Origin: Streptomyces sp. DHE7-1
GTDB lineage: Bacteria; Actinomycetota; Actinomycetes; Streptomycetales; Streptomycetaceae
NCBI GenBank assembly: GCA_016432725.1
Contig: JACJDG010000003.1
Coordinates: 124,001 to 188,000, forward strand
Length of the DNA: 64,000 nt
Direction: 5' to 3'
Shown here: piece by piece, positions 19,980-29,397 of the stretch
Numbering within the stretch: the stretch's first letter is position 1
Layout: every line of letters begins with the position of its first letter
Program-made: the position numbers and the translations under genes
The notes under the pieces: generated by a model
The model's input: the letters and a program-made list of their open reading frames with translations, nothing else
Told to the model about the DNA's origin: nothing
Database searches by the model: none

Positions 19980-22121
19980 TCAGCCGATTCCGGGGATGAG
20001 GGAGATGAGCAGGTCGATGAGCTTGATGCCGATGAACGGGGCGATCAGCCCGCCGATGCCGTAGATGCCGAGGTTGCGGCGGAGCATCTTGTCGGCGCTG
20101 ACCGGCCGGTACTGCACGCCCTTGAGGGACAGCGGCACCAGCGCGATGATGATCAGCGCGTTGAAGACGACCGCCGACAGGATCGCGGAGTCCGGCGAGG
20201 ACAGGCCCATGATGTTCAGCTTGTTCAGGCCCGGGTAGACGGCCGCGAACAGCGCCGGGATGATCGCGAAGTATTTCGCCACGTCGTTGGCGATGGAGAA
20301 CGTCGTCAACGCGCCCCGGGTGATGAGGAGTTGCTTGCCGATCTCGACGATCTCGATGAGCTTGGTCGGGTTGGAGTCGAGGTCGACCATGTTGCCGGCC
20401 TCCTTGGCGGCCGATGTGCCGGTGTTCATGGCCACGCCGACGTCCGCCTGCGCCAGGGCCGGCGCGTCGTTGGTGCCGTCGCCGGTCATCGCGACCAGTT
20501 TGCCGCCGGCCTGCTCCCGCTTGATCAGGGCCATCTTGTCCTCGGGAGTGGCCTCGGCGAGGAAGTCGTCGACGCCCGCCTCCTCGGCTATCGCCTTGGC
20601 GGTCAGCGGGTTGTCACCGGTGATCATGACCGTCTTGATGCCCATGCGGCGCAGTTCGTCGAACCGCTCCCGCATGCCGTGCTTCACGACGTCCTTGAGG
20701 TGGATGACACCCAGGACGCGCGCGCCCCGCCCGTCCCCGACCGCGACGAGGAGCGGGGTGCCGCCGGCTTCGGATATGCGGTTGGCCATGGCGTCGGCGT
20801 CGGCGGCGACTTCACCGCCCTGCTCCTTCACCCAGGCGATGACCGAGGCGGTGGCGCCCTTGCGGATCCTGCGGCCGTCGACGTCCACGCCCGACATGCG
20901 GGTCTGGGCGGTGAAGGCGATCCACTCGGCGTGTGCCAGCTCACCCTGGTGCCGCTCGCGCAGCCCGTACCTCTCCTTCGCCAGGACCACGATCGAGCGG
21001 CCCTCGGGGGTCTCGTCGGCCAGCGAGGACAGCTGGGCGGCGTCGGCGACCTCGGCCTCCGTCGTGCCGCTCACCGGGACGAACTCCGCCGCCTGCCGGT
21101 TGCCGAGGGTGATGGTGCCGGTCTTGTCGAGCAGCAGGGTGGAGACGTCACCGGCGGCCTCGACCGCACGCCCGGACATCGCGAGGACGTTGCGCTGGAC
21201 GAGGCGGTCCATGCCCGCGATGCCGATCGCGGAGAGCAGCGCGCCGATGGTGGTCGGGATGAGGCAGACCAGCAGGGCCACCAGCACCACCATGGTCAGG
21301 TGTGTGCCGGCGTAGTCGGCGAACGGCGGCAGGGTCGCCACCGCGAGCAGGAAGACGATCGTCAGCGAGGCCAGCAGGATGTTCAGGGCGATCTCGTTCG
21401 GAGTCTTCTGCCGGGCGGCGCCCTCGACCAGGTTGATCATCCGGTCGATGAAGGTCTCACCTGGCTTCGCCGTGATCTGGATGACGATGCGGTCGGAGAG
21501 CACCTTCGTGCCGCCGGTGACGGCCGACCGGTCACCGCCGGACTCGCGGATCACCGGAGCGGACTCACCGGTGATCGCCGACTCGTCCACGGAGGCGACG
21601 CCCTCGACGACGTCACCGTCGCCGGGGATGACGTCACCGGCCTCGCAGACCACCAGGTCGCCGATCCGCAGCGCGGTGCCCGGCACCTGCTCCTCGGAGC
21701 CGTCCCTCAGCAGTCGGCGCGCCACCGTGTCGGTCTTGGCCTTGCGCAGGGTGTCGGCCTGGGCCTTTCCGCGGCCCTCGGCGACCGCCTCCGCGAGGTT
21801 GGCGAAGACGACGGTCAGCCACAGCCAGGCGCTGATCGTCCAGCCGAACCAGTCGCCGGGGTCCTGGAAGGAGAACGCCGTGGTGAGCGCGGAGCCGATC
21901 CACACCACGAACATCACGGGCGACTTGACCATCACCCGCGGGTCCAGCTTGCGCAGCGCCTCCGGCAGCGACTTGATCAGTTGCCGGGGGTCGAACAGGC
22001 CCGCGCCGACCCTTCCTTCGGAAGGCTTGTGCCCGGTGGGGACGTCGCTGTGCGGTGCCCGGGTGCCTGGGGCTGTGGCTGTGGACATCGAGTCCTCTGA
22101 CTTCTCTGTACGGGTGGTCAT
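19980..22121 (-). CDS. kdpB: K+-transporting P-type ATPase subunit B
   Basis: A 713-residue catalytic subunit and P-type ATPase. Motifs are TGES in the actuator domain ([18 protein letters not shown]), the phosphorylation loop [30 protein letters not shown] and the hinge [20 protein letters not shown]. It is a full-length frame with no breaks. Start ATG at 22121 overlaps the kdpA stop (TGATG), so translation is coupled. An N-terminal 50-residue extension ([16 protein letters not shown]) is usual in Streptomyces; a second ATG 36 nt in is possible. It drives K+ import through KdpA in the plasma membrane at low external K+. Confidence 0.97.
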   Translation of the reverse strand: MTTRTEKSEDSMSTATAPGTRAPHSDVPTGHKPSEGRVGAGLFDPRQLIKSLPEALRKLDPRVMVKSPVMFVVWIGSALTTAFSFQDPGDWFGWTISAWLWLTVVFANLAEAVAEGRGKAQADTLRKAKTDTVARRLLRDGSEEQVPGTALRIGDLVVCEAGDVIPGDGDVVEGVASVDESAITGESAPVIRESGGDRSAVTGGTKVLSDRIVIQITAKPGETFIDRMINLVEGAARQKTPNEIALNILLASLTIVFLLAVATLPPFADYAGTHLTMVVLVALLVCLIPTTIGALLSAIGIAGMDRLVQRNVLAMSGRAVEAAGDVSTLLLDKTGTITLGNRQAAEFVPVSGTTEAEVADAAQLSSLADETPEGRSIVVLAKERYGLRERHQGELAHAEWIAFTAQTRMSGVDVDGRRIRKGATASVIAWVKEQGGEVAADADAMANRISEAGGTPLLVAVGDGRGARVLGVIHLKDVVKHGMRERFDELRRMGIKTVMITGDNPLTAKAIAEEAGVDDFLAEATPEDKMALIKREQAGGKLVAMTGDGTNDAPALAQADVGVAMNTGTSAAKEAGNMVDLDSNPTKLIEIVEIGKQLLITRGALTTFSIANDVAKYFAIIPALFAAVYPGLNKLNIMGLSSPDSAILSAVVFNALIIIALVPLSLKGVQYRPVSADKMLRRNLGIYGIGGLIAPFIGIKLIDLLISLIPGIG

Positions 22122-23782
22122 CACGCGAGCCCTTCCGCGAGCGGGCCCAGCGCGAGGGCCGGGAAGTAGGTGAGGCCGGTGATGATGAGGATCGCGCCGA
22201 CCAGCAGGCCGGTGAACAGCGGCTTCTCCGTGCGCAGGGTGCCTGCGGTCACCGGCACCGGCTGCTGCTCGGCGAGCGAGCCGGCCAGCGCAAGCACGAA
22301 CACCATGGGCAGGAAGCGGCCGAGCAGCATCGCGAGTCCGGTCATGGTGTTGTACCAGTCCGTGTTCGCGTTCAGGCCGGCGAAGGCCGAACCGTTGTTG
22401 TTCGCCGCCGAGGTGAAGGCGTACAGCACCTCGGAGAACCCGTGCGCACCCGAGTTGAGCATCGAGTTCGGCGGAGTCGGCAGCGCCATCGAGGCGGCCG
22501 TGAAGACCAGCACGAGCGCGGGGGTGATCAGGATGTAGGCCGCGGCGAGCTTCATCTCCCGGCCGCCGATCTTCTTGCCCAGGTACTCGGGCGTGCGGCC
22601 GACCATCAGACCGGCGATGAACACCGCGATGACCGCCATGATCAGGATGCCGTACAGCCCGGAGCCGGTGCCGCCGGGCGCGATCTCGCCCAGCATCATG
22701 CCCAGCATGGTGATGCCGCCGCCAAGGCCGGTGAAGGAGGAGTGGAAGGAGTCCACCGCCCCGGTCGAAGTCAGCGTCGTGGACACGGCGAAGATCGACG
22801 AACCGCCGACCCCGAAGCGGACCTCCTTGCCCTCCATCGCGCCGCCGGCCGCCTGCAACGCCGGTCCGTGGTGCGCGAATTCGGTCCACATCATCAGCGC
22901 GGTGAACCCGAGCCAGATGGTGAACATCGTGGCAAGGATGGCGTAGCCCTGCTTCACCGAGCCGACCATGACACCGAAGGTGCGGGTCAGCGAGAACGGG
23001 ATGACCAGGATCAGGAAGATCTCGAAGAGGTTGGTGAAGGCGTTCGGGTTCTCGAAGGGATGCGCGCTGTTGGCGTTGAAGTAGCCGCCGCCGTTGGTGC
23101 CCAGTTCCTTGATGGCCTCCTGGGAGGCGACCGCGCCGCCGTTCCACTGCTGCGAACCGCCCATGAACTGCCCGACCTCGTGGATGCCGGAGAAGTTCTG
23201 GATCGCACCGCAGGCCACGAGGACCACCGCGGCGACCGCCGCGACCGGCACCAGGATCCGCAGGGTTCCACGCACCAGATCGGACCAGAAGTTGCCCAGC
23301 GCACCGGTGCGCGAGCGGGCGAAGCCACGCACCAACGCGACGGCGACGGCCATGCCGACGGCGGCGGACACGAAGTTCTGCACGGCCAGACCGGCCGTCT
23401 GCACGACGTGCCCCATGGTCTGCTCGCCGTAGTACGACTGCCAGTTGGTGTTCGTCACGAACGACACGGCCGTGTTGAACGACTGCGCCGGGTTCACCGA
23501 CGAGAAGCCCATCGAGCCGGGCAGCACACCCTGGAGCCGCTGGAGCAGGTAGAGGAACAGGACACCGACGGCCGAAAAGGCGAGGACCGCGCGCAGATAG
23601 GCGGGCCAGGTCATCTCGGTGTCGGGATCGGCACCGATGCCCTTGTAGATCCATCTCTCCACCCGCAGGTGCTTCGCGGAGGAGTAGACCCGGGCCATGT
23701 AGTTGCCGAAGGGGATGTAGACGAGCGCCAGCGCACCTATGAGGGCCAGTAGCTGGAGGACGCCTGCGGTTACGGGACTCAT
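22121..23782 (-). CDS. kdpA: K+-transporting ATPase subunit A
   Basis: The 553-residue K+-selective channel-like subunit, with about ten transmembrane helices and four pore-loop signatures: [51 protein letters not shown] and [14 protein letters not shown]. The length matches the family. It starts with [20 protein letters not shown] and lies eight bases after the kdpF stop. It forms the K+ path of the Kdp complex. Confidence 0.97.
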   Translation of the reverse strand: MSPVTAGVLQLLALIGALALVYIPFGNYMARVYSSAKHLRVERWIYKGIGADPDTEMTWPAYLRAVLAFSAVGVLFLYLLQRLQGVLPGSMGFSSVNPAQSFNTAVSFVTNTNWQSYYGEQTMGHVVQTAGLAVQNFVSAAVGMAVAVALVRGFARSRTGALGNFWSDLVRGTLRILVPVAAVAAVVLVACGAIQNFSGIHEVGQFMGGSQQWNGGAVASQEAIKELGTNGGGYFNANSAHPFENPNAFTNLFEIFLILVIPFSLTRTFGVMVGSVKQGYAILATMFTIWLGFTALMMWTEFAHHGPALQAAGGAMEGKEVRFGVGGSSIFAVSTTLTSTGAVDSFHSSFTGLGGGITMLGMMLGEIAPGGTGSGLYGILIMAVIAVFIAGLMVGRTPEYLGKKIGGREMKLAAAYILITPALVLVFTAASMALPTPPNSMLNSGAHGFSEVLYAFTSAANNNGSAFAGLNANTDWYNTMTGLAMLLGRFLPMVFVLALAGSLAEQQPVPVTAGTLRTEKPLFTGLLVGAILIITGLTYFPALALGPLAEGLA

Positions 23783-23790
23783 CGCCTGTC

Positions 23791-23880
23791 TCAGAACCTC
23801 TCCGGGAAGATCAGAGCGAGGACGAGGTAGCCCAGCAGGGCGACGGCCACGACGAGGCCGACGATGTTCTCGGCGGTCAC
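23791..23880 (-). CDS. kdpF: K+-transporting ATPase subunit F
   Basis: A 29-residue single-span peptide starting with [23 protein letters not shown], ending FPERF. Size, position and sequence ([24 protein letters not shown]) fit KdpF, which stabilises the Kdp complex. The start overlaps the stop of the small frame upstream (GTGA). Confidence 0.88.
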   Translation of the reverse strand: MTAENIVGLVVAVALLGYLVLALIFPERF

Positions 23881-23960
23881 AGCTTCGTCACCCCCTTGGC
23901 GACGAGGGCCACCAGCGCGAACGCCGCGAGCACGGTGACGACGAAGGCCAGATCGGCCAT
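23877..23960 (-). CDS. 27-residue membrane peptide heading the kdp operon
   Basis: [20 protein letters not shown], then AKGVTKL: one transmembrane helix with a basic tail. AGGAG lies seven bases before the ATG, and the stop overlaps the kdpF GTG, so it is translationally coupled to kdpF. I take it to be a genuine extra small subunit or leader of the operon. Similar peptides precede kdpF in other Streptomyces as far as I recall, but no function is known. Confidence 0.7.
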   Translation of the reverse strand: MADLAFVVTVLAAFALVALVAKGVTKL

Positions 23961-24033
23961 CGCGAACTCCTGGAGTGAGGTGCGGTTGAAACGGACGATT
24001 AGAGGAAACCGCGTCTCTGGCCGGATTCCGTCG

Positions 24034-24086
24034 CCGTTGACGGCTCTCTTACGGCGAGCCTTCCGGCCTTGACGCGACTCTTACGG
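24034..24086 (-). promoter_or_regulatory. paired direct repeats upstream of the kdp operon
   Basis: On the minus strand CCGTAAGAG(N3-4)CGTCAA occurs twice (24067-24086 and 24034-24054), starting 33 nt apart, about three helical turns. They lie 75-125 nt upstream of the first start codon. This is what an OmpR-type response regulator such as KdpE would bind. No kdpDE genes are in the window. Confidence 0.5.
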
Positions 24087-24136
24087 TCGTCGACCCGTAC
24101 CGGTGAGCAGGCCGCCGTCACCGTCGGTGACCCACC

Positions 24137-24640
24137 TCACAGGAGCCGGCAGCGCAGCCGACAGATCACCGCGTCCGTCTCGCGCCGCACCGCGTGGGCG
24201 ACCACGGCACCTCGCTGGTTCTGCAGCAGGCGCTGCCACAGCCGCTCCGGTTCGGCCTCCGGGATCAGCACGGTCCCCCGGGTGCCGGGCGCGGCGGCGA
24301 CCACCTCTCGCGGACGTACGCGGCTATGGGACGGCCCAGGCCACGCCGCTCGCACGCCGGCCGCACCAGATCCACGCACTGGTTCCACTCCGTCCAGGAA
24401 CGCTCGAAGGCGTGCGCCTGTGCCCGGTCCTCGGTGTCCGAGTAGCAGACGGTCACCGCGCGGACCTCGTCACCGAGCGAGACCGCCGCCGTCAGCGCCT
24501 CCGAGGTCAGCCGGGAGAGCGAGGAGACCGGCACCACTACCAGGGAGCGGTCACGGTGGGGCGCCTCGGGGACGCGGCCGAGTCCGAGCCTGTCGCCGAT
24601 CCGGTTGTAGGCACGGTGCAGTGTCTCGTAAAGCGTGCGA
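24137..24640 (-). pseudogene. APC-family permease, C-terminal cytoplasmic part
   Basis: The fragment shows the cytoplasmic tail of large Streptomyces APC permeases: HRAYNRIGDRLGLGRVPEAP, RDRSLVVVPVSSLSRLTSEA, LGDEVRAVTVCYSD. In another frame after one missing G near 24302 it continues GTVLIPEAEPERLWQRLLQN and RGAVVAHAVRRETDAVICRL. The whole transmembrane domain is missing. Genes of this type often lie next to kdp, so this may be the decayed original neighbour. Confidence 0.65.
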
Positions 24641-24783
24641 GTCGAACCGGCCGCTGCAACCGGGACGGGCGATGCGGGCGAGGCAGCCATCACGATGCCG
24701 GATCCACTGGCAAGGTCTGGTCCCACATCACGCGGAAGCCCGCGCACCGATGAGTTCTCGTGTGCGGTCGGGTCAGTACGGGC

Positions 24784-25542
24784 ATGACTGCTGTGAACAA
24801 GCCACCGGTCGCCTCCCGCCGGGAGTGGCTGACCGCCGTTGACACCCTGCGTGCCCGGGAGAAGGCGCACACCCGGGCGGGCGATGCGATCGCCGCCGCT
24901 CGGCGTCGGCTACCCATGACGGAGGTGGACCCGTCAACCCCGCTCGTCGGAGGCAACGGAGACGTCCCCCTGCTCGATGTCTTCGAGGGCCGCACCCAAC
25001 TGTTCGTCTCGTATCACATGTGGCACGACGGCCGCCCCGCAGCCGACCAGTGTGAGGGCTGCACCTTCTTCACCGGCCAGGTCCGCGAGCTGTCCTATCT
25101 GCACCAGCGTGACGTCACCTTCGCCGTCTTCTGCCAGGGCCCGTTCGACGAGTCCGAACGCTACCGCCGCTTCATGGGCTGGGACATGCCCTGGTACTCC
25201 GTACCCGCCGAATCACGCGAACCGCTGCTGGCAGGCCGCCACTTCGGGATGAAAGCGAGCTACCTCCGCGACGGAGATCGCGTCTACGAGACGTACTGGA
25301 CCACCGGCCGCGGCGTCGAAACCATGGCGCCCTCCTACGGCATCCTCGACATGACCGTCCACGGACGGCAGGAAACCTGGGAGGACTCCCCGCCAGGCTG
25401 GCCGCAGCCGTACGAAACCCGCGGTCAGCAGTTCCGCAAGGACGGACGGCCGACCGCGCAGTGGGCGCGGATCACCGCAGGCCACGACGACAATCTCCAT
25501 AGCGGACAGCCCGTCACGGACGGCTCAGGCTGCTGCTCCTGA
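24784..25542 (+). CDS. DUF899 thioredoxin-like protein
   Basis: A 252-residue member of the DUF899 (AhpC/thioredoxin-like) family. Recognisable features are SRREWLTAVDTLRAREKAHT, LLDVFEGRTQLFVSYHMW, the cysteine motif QCEGCTFFTGQ and the C-terminal TYWTTGRGVETMAPSYGILD. The fold is thioredoxin-like and the chemistry is unproven. It probably acts in the cytoplasm. ATG 24784 is chosen because homology starts directly after it (MTAVNKPPVASRREWL). No operon partner. Confidence 0.85.
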   Translation: MTAVNKPPVASRREWLTAVDTLRAREKAHTRAGDAIAAARRRLPMTEVDPSTPLVGGNGDVPLLDVFEGRTQLFVSYHMWHDGRPAADQCEGCTFFTGQVRELSYLHQRDVTFAVFCQGPFDESERYRRFMGWDMPWYSVPAESREPLLAGRHFGMKASYLRDGDRVYETYWTTGRGVETMAPSYGILDMTVHGRQETWEDSPPGWPQPYETRGQQFRKDGRPTAQWARITAGHDDNLHSGQPVTDGSGCCS

Positions 25543-26295
25543 ACTGGAACCCGTCGCCGGTGCCGGCTACGCGGTCGCGACCCCATCTGGGCGAGAAGCG
25601 TAGGTGGCAACCCTTTCGATATGACGCACTGCCAGTTCTCCGGGAGAGGTCGTCGCATTTGGTGAAGCGGTGACACTGCGCCGACCGGAAAGAGCCGGGC
25701 GGGGCCCTCCCGGGCCTGGCAAGACCACCACAATCGCGCAGAGGTAGAGGCAGGTGCTCGAGGATCCAGGGGGACCGGCTCGCCGCTGATGCGGAGTGGG
25801 AGGAGCACGGCCTGACCGGCGGGCGCACGATCCAATCGGTTACTCGAGCGCTCCCGGATCCTCGTCGCCCGGGTCGATGACGGATGCCCTCAGTGGTGGG
25901 CACGTCCTACCCCCTGGCGGCACAGTCCATCTGACCACGGCCCGCAGCCTGCCGACTGGCGAGCGGTCGCTGCCCCCACCCCGGCGTACCCGCCTGACCC
26001 TTTGGGGAGAGGCGGGACTGCACCGGCTGCCATTCGAGGGCATCGCGCGTGTGGGCTTGGACCCTGACTGGTCCGTGGCGAGACTGCCGCGATGTCCCGC
26101 ATCGCGTCGCCCTCGTCTCCGACAGCGTGGCAGCACGTCCCGGCCGTGCCGACGAGCAGGCCGACCGGGACACGACCGCTGCGGCAGGCACGTTCACGGC
26201 TGGCCGGCGCCCATCTACCGAGCAGCCGGCCCCTGCGTGCGGCGCGCTGCAAGGGCCGACTTCGCCTGGGTTCCTCCCACAGCCCGAAGCAACGA
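25543..26295. other. intergenic region between DUF899 gene and rpoA
   Basis: About 0.75 kb with no supported gene. No rplQ gene lies here, although rplQ normally follows rpoA directly. Short frames look like scars. Confidence 0.55.
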
Positions 26296-27318
26296 TCAGT
26301 ACTGCTCGGTCTCCATGAAGCCCGTGCTCCCGCCCTCGTCCGCGCCGAAGGCGTCGGCGGCGGCGGTCGGGTCGAATCCGGGCGGGCTGTCCTTGAGGGC
26401 CAGGCCCATGCCGGCCAGCTTCGCCTTGACCTCGTCGATGGACTTCGCACCGAAGTTGCGGATGTCCAGCAGGTCCGCCTCGGAGCGGGCCAGAAGCTCA
26501 CCCACCGAGTGGACGCCCTCGCGCTTGAGGCAGTTGTACGACCGGACGGTGAGCTCGAGCTCCTCGATCGGCAGCGCCATATCGGCCGCCAGGGCGGCGT
26601 CCGTCGGGGACGGGCCCATGTCGATGCCCTCGGCGTCGATGTTCAGCTCGCGGGCGAGACCGAACAGCTCGACCAGGGTCTTGCCGGCGGAGGCCATGAC
26701 GTCGCGGGGACGCATCGCCTGCTTGGTCTCGACGTCGACGATCAGCTTGTCGAAGTCGGTGCGCTGCTCGACACGGGTCGCCTCGACCTTGTACGTGACC
26801 TTGAGCACCGGCGAGTAGATGGAGTCGACCGGGATACGGCCGATCTCCTGGCCCACCTGCTTGTTCTGCACGGCGGAGACGTAGCCGCGACCGCGCTCGA
26901 CGGTCAGCTCCATCTCCAGCTGGCCCTTGCCGTTGAGCGTGGCGAGGACGAGGTCGGGGTTGTGCACCTCGACACCGGCCGGGGGCGCGATGTCGGCGGC
27001 GGTGACCAGACCCGGCCCCTGCTTGCGCAGGTACATCACGACCGGCTCGTCATTCTCCGAGGAGACGACCAGCTGCTTGATGTTGAGGACCAGGTCGGTG
27101 ACGTCCTCCTTGACACCCGGCACGGTGGTGAACTCGTGCAGGACACCGTCGACGCGGATGCTGGTGACAGCTGCACCGGGGATCGACGACAGGAGGGTGC
27201 GGCGGAGCGAGTTGCCGAGGGTGTAGCCGAAGCCCGGCTCCAGCGGCTCGATCACGAACCGGGAGCGGAATTCGTCGACGACCTCTTCGGTCAACGAGGG
27301 ACGCTGAGCGATCAGCAC
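26296..27318 (-). CDS. rpoA: DNA-directed RNA polymerase alpha subunit, stand-alone copy
   Basis: A 340-residue full-length alpha subunit. The N-terminal domain ([40 protein letters not shown]) carries the dimerisation and assembly regions. The C-terminal domain keeps the DNA-contacting helix ([13 protein letters not shown]) and [19 protein letters not shown]. The frame is uninterrupted. It starts with GTG after TTGGAGG. The normal bacterial context (rpsM-rpsK-rpsD-rpoA-rplQ) is absent on both sides: an unknown region and ribB lie upstream, a scarred gap downstream. This is therefore probably a second rpoA with its own promoter. Whether it replaces or joins the housekeeping alpha cannot be told from sequence. 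Confidence 0.93.
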   Translation of the reverse strand: MLIAQRPSLTEEVVDEFRSRFVIEPLEPGFGYTLGNSLRRTLLSSIPGAAVTSIRVDGVLHEFTTVPGVKEDVTDLVLNIKQLVVSSENDEPVVMYLRKQGPGLVTAADIAPPAGVEVHNPDLVLATLNGKGQLEMELTVERGRGYVSAVQNKQVGQEIGRIPVDSIYSPVLKVTYKVEATRVEQRTDFDKLIVDVETKQAMRPRDVMASAGKTLVELFGLARELNIDAEGIDMGPSPTDAALAADMALPIEELELTVRSYNCLKREGVHSVGELLARSEADLLDIRNFGAKSIDEVKAKLAGMGLALKDSPPGFDPTAAADAFGADEGGSTGFMETEQY

Positions 27319-27346
27319 GAAGTATTGCCTCCAAGATGGGGCGCCC

Positions 27347-27373
27347 GTTATATGACGCCGTGGACACGAGCAA
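27347..27373 (-). promoter_or_regulatory. candidate promoter of the rpoA copy
   Basis: On the minus strand a TTGCTC box (27368-27373) is followed after 15 bases by TATAAC (27347-27352), about 30 nt upstream of the GTG start. The spacing is short unless the -35 is taken one or two bases earlier. It would let the gene be expressed independently of a ribosomal operon. Confidence 0.35.
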
Positions 27374-27908
27374 GGGTACGGGCGGTCCTGCCCGCCCACG
27401 AGGTCGAACCGCCCATTGAGCCTACGGAAGCAATTCTTTCGCTGCCCGAGACCGACCACCCAGGCAGGTACGAGGGATGAGCGTCACCGGCATCCGGCTG
27501 ACGCTTGTCGAGCCGTGCACCTCAGCCGCCGCCCTCCTCGGCCACACCTTTGTGACCGGAACCTGACCGGTCACGGGGAGATTTCGCCCCCCTTCAACGC
27601 TGGTCAAGCCCTCGTGGCCTGGTCGCAAACGGCGGCGTGGAAGGCGCGGCAGCCCGCGGAGGGCTCCCCGCCGCTGGGGTCCATCCGATCGACCGTTAGC
27701 CGCCGCCCCGCCGTCCCGCCGCCTACAGCCAGCCTTATGACCAGCAGGTACGCCAGGGTCCAAATGAGTGTGCGCCGGGTGGGACCGAAGAGCGCCTCCG
27801 CACACTGATGTGCCTCATGAGCGGCGAAGGTGCCGGTCAAGAGTGCCCGCGCGGCTGCCGATGGGGTGGGCAGGAATGTTCGTGCTGGTCAGGAAGGGGT
27901 TGGTTCCT
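27374..27908. other. intergenic region between rpoA and ribB
   Basis: No supported gene. I looked for FMN riboswitch signatures in front of ribB and did not see them. Confidence 0.4.
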
Positions 27909-28565
27909 GTGACGTCGGTGTCGGTACCGCGGCTGGACGCGGGATTGGACGCGGTGACGGCTGCCATCGAGGAGCTGAGGGCGGGACGGCCGGTGATTGT
28001 CGTCGACGACGCCGATCGTGAGGACGAGGGCGATCTCGTCATGGCGGCGCAGTTCGCGACCGCTGAGGCCCTCGCGTTCTTCGTGCGCCACACCAGCGGT
28101 CTGCTCTGCGCACCCGTGGCGCCCGAGATCGCTGATCGTCTGCGGCTGCCGCTGATGGTTCCGGAGGCGGGCGGGGTGGAGGCGACCGCGTACACCGTGT
28201 CCGTGGACGCGGTCGGCACAGGCTCCGGCATCTCCGCCCACGACCGGGCGCTGACGGCCCGGACCCTGGCCGACCCCCACACCCGGCCCGACCAACTCAT
28301 GCGCCCCGGGCACCTTTTCCCGCTGCGCGCCCGGCCCGGCGGGATCAGCGAACGCCGCGGGCACACCGAGGCCACCATCGACCTGCTCCGCCTGGCCGGG
28401 CTGTGTCCGGCCGGGGTGATCAGCGAGGTCTGCAACGACGACGGTTCCCTCACCCGCGGCGAGCCTCTGCGCTCCTTCGCCGACGAATACCGCCTCACCC
28501 TCATCTCGATCGAGCAGATCGCCCACCGACCGCGGCCCGAGACGGCCACGGTGTGGACCGGCTGA
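27909..28565 (+). CDS. ribB: 3,4-dihydroxy-2-butanone-4-phosphate synthase
   Basis: A 218-residue single-domain RibB; it converts ribulose 5-phosphate to the four-carbon precursor of riboflavin. Diagnostic segments are the acidic loop DDADREDEGDLVMAA, the HTSGLLCAP stretch, AHDRALTARTL, RPGHLFPLRARPGG, RRGHTEATIDLLRLAGL and VISEVCNDDGSLTR. There is no GTP cyclohydrolase II (RibA) domain. GTG at 27909 is chosen because the conserved part starts soon after; earlier in-frame GTG codons exist. The stop overlaps the ATG of a HAD phosphatase (TGATG). It is not in the usual ribE-ribA-ribH cluster, so it may be an additional copy. Confidence 0.92.
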   Translation: MTSVSVPRLDAGLDAVTAAIEELRAGRPVIVVDDADREDEGDLVMAAQFATAEALAFFVRHTSGLLCAPVAPEIADRLRLPLMVPEAGGVEATAYTVSVDAVGTGSGISAHDRALTARTLADPHTRPDQLMRPGHLFPLRARPGGISERRGHTEATIDLLRLAGLCPAGVISEVCNDDGSLTRGEPLRSFADEYRLTLISIEQIAHRPRPETATVWTG

Positions 28566-29233
28566 TGCCGGCAACCGTGTTCGACCTCGACGACACCCTC
28601 ATCGACACCGCCGCCCATTGGCCCCGGGCCTGCGCGGCGATCACCGCACACCACGGCCATTACTGGCAGGACGAGGACTCCGCCGCGCTGCACGGCAACG
28701 GACACTGGGCCGCCTACGTCGCCGACCTGTGCCGCGGCGCGGTGAGCACCGCCGACGTCATCCACGCCTGCACCGCCGCCATAGTGGACACCTGCGCCGC
28801 GGGGCTGGTGCACGCGCTGCCCGGCGCGCTGGAACTGGTCGACGAGGCCGAGCGGCACGGGCCGATCGCCGTGGCGACGGCCAGCCCTCGCCGCTTCGTC
28901 GTGACAGTCCTTGAGCAACTAGGCCTGGCGAAGCGACTGAGCGCGGTGGTGTGCGGCGAGGATGTCGCGCGGGCCAAGCCCGCCCCGGATCCCTACCTGC
29001 GGGCTGCCGCGACGATCGGCGTGCCGCCCCGTCAGTGCGTCGCCGTCGAGGACTCCCCGAGCGGCATCCGCTCGGCAGCCGCCGCCGGATTGCACGTCCT
29101 CGCCATCCCCCGCCCCGGCACGCTGCTGCCCTCAGACGTAGCCGATCTGCCCACCGCACACGCGGCCGACGCTACAAACGCCCTGCCCCTGCTGACACGG
29201 CTCCTGTCCTCCCACCCGGCACCCATCGGCTGA
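28565..29233 (+). CDS. HAD-superfamily phosphatase coupled to ribB
   Basis: A 222-residue HAD-IA hydrolase: motif I VFDLDDTLIDTAAHW, motif II Thr in VATASPRRF, Lys in ARAKPAPDPYL, motif IV VAVEDSPSGIRSAAAAGLHV. The start codon overlaps the ribB stop, so the two are translationally coupled. Because the riboflavin pathway needs a phosphatase for 5-amino-6-ribitylamino-uracil phosphate, supplied by HAD enzymes in other organisms, that substrate is an attractive inference. Sugar-phosphate or FMN hydrolysis are alternatives. The residue range 15-85 is the helical cap. Confidence 0.88.
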   Translation: MPATVFDLDDTLIDTAAHWPRACAAITAHHGHYWQDEDSAALHGNGHWAAYVADLCRGAVSTADVIHACTAAIVDTCAAGLVHALPGALELVDEAERHGPIAVATASPRRFVVTVLEQLGLAKRLSAVVCGEDVARAKPAPDPYLRAAATIGVPPRQCVAVEDSPSGIRSAAAAGLHVLAIPRPGTLLPSDVADLPTAHAADATNALPLLTRLLSSHPAPIG

Positions 29234-29397
29234 CGCCCACGCTTCAACGGGAGGAGAGTGAGCCAGATCGAAGGACGCGACGCTGAACGGCGTACTCCAG
29301 CGCCTCGATTGTCGTCCCGTCCGCTTCGAGTGCCGTGCTGGGCACTCAACAGCGGACGATCGCCGTGAGGACGCCGGCCGCCTGGGCGGACATCCAC

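Noticed and set aside
19980..23654. A single open frame of over 1200 codons on the minus strand spanning kdpB and most of kdpA
   Set aside because: The first half is the kdpA region read in a wrong frame (Arg/Gly/Pro-rich); only the part after 22121 is KdpB.
27700..27908. FMN riboswitch in front of ribB
   Set aside because: The conserved RFN segments are not found in the leader.
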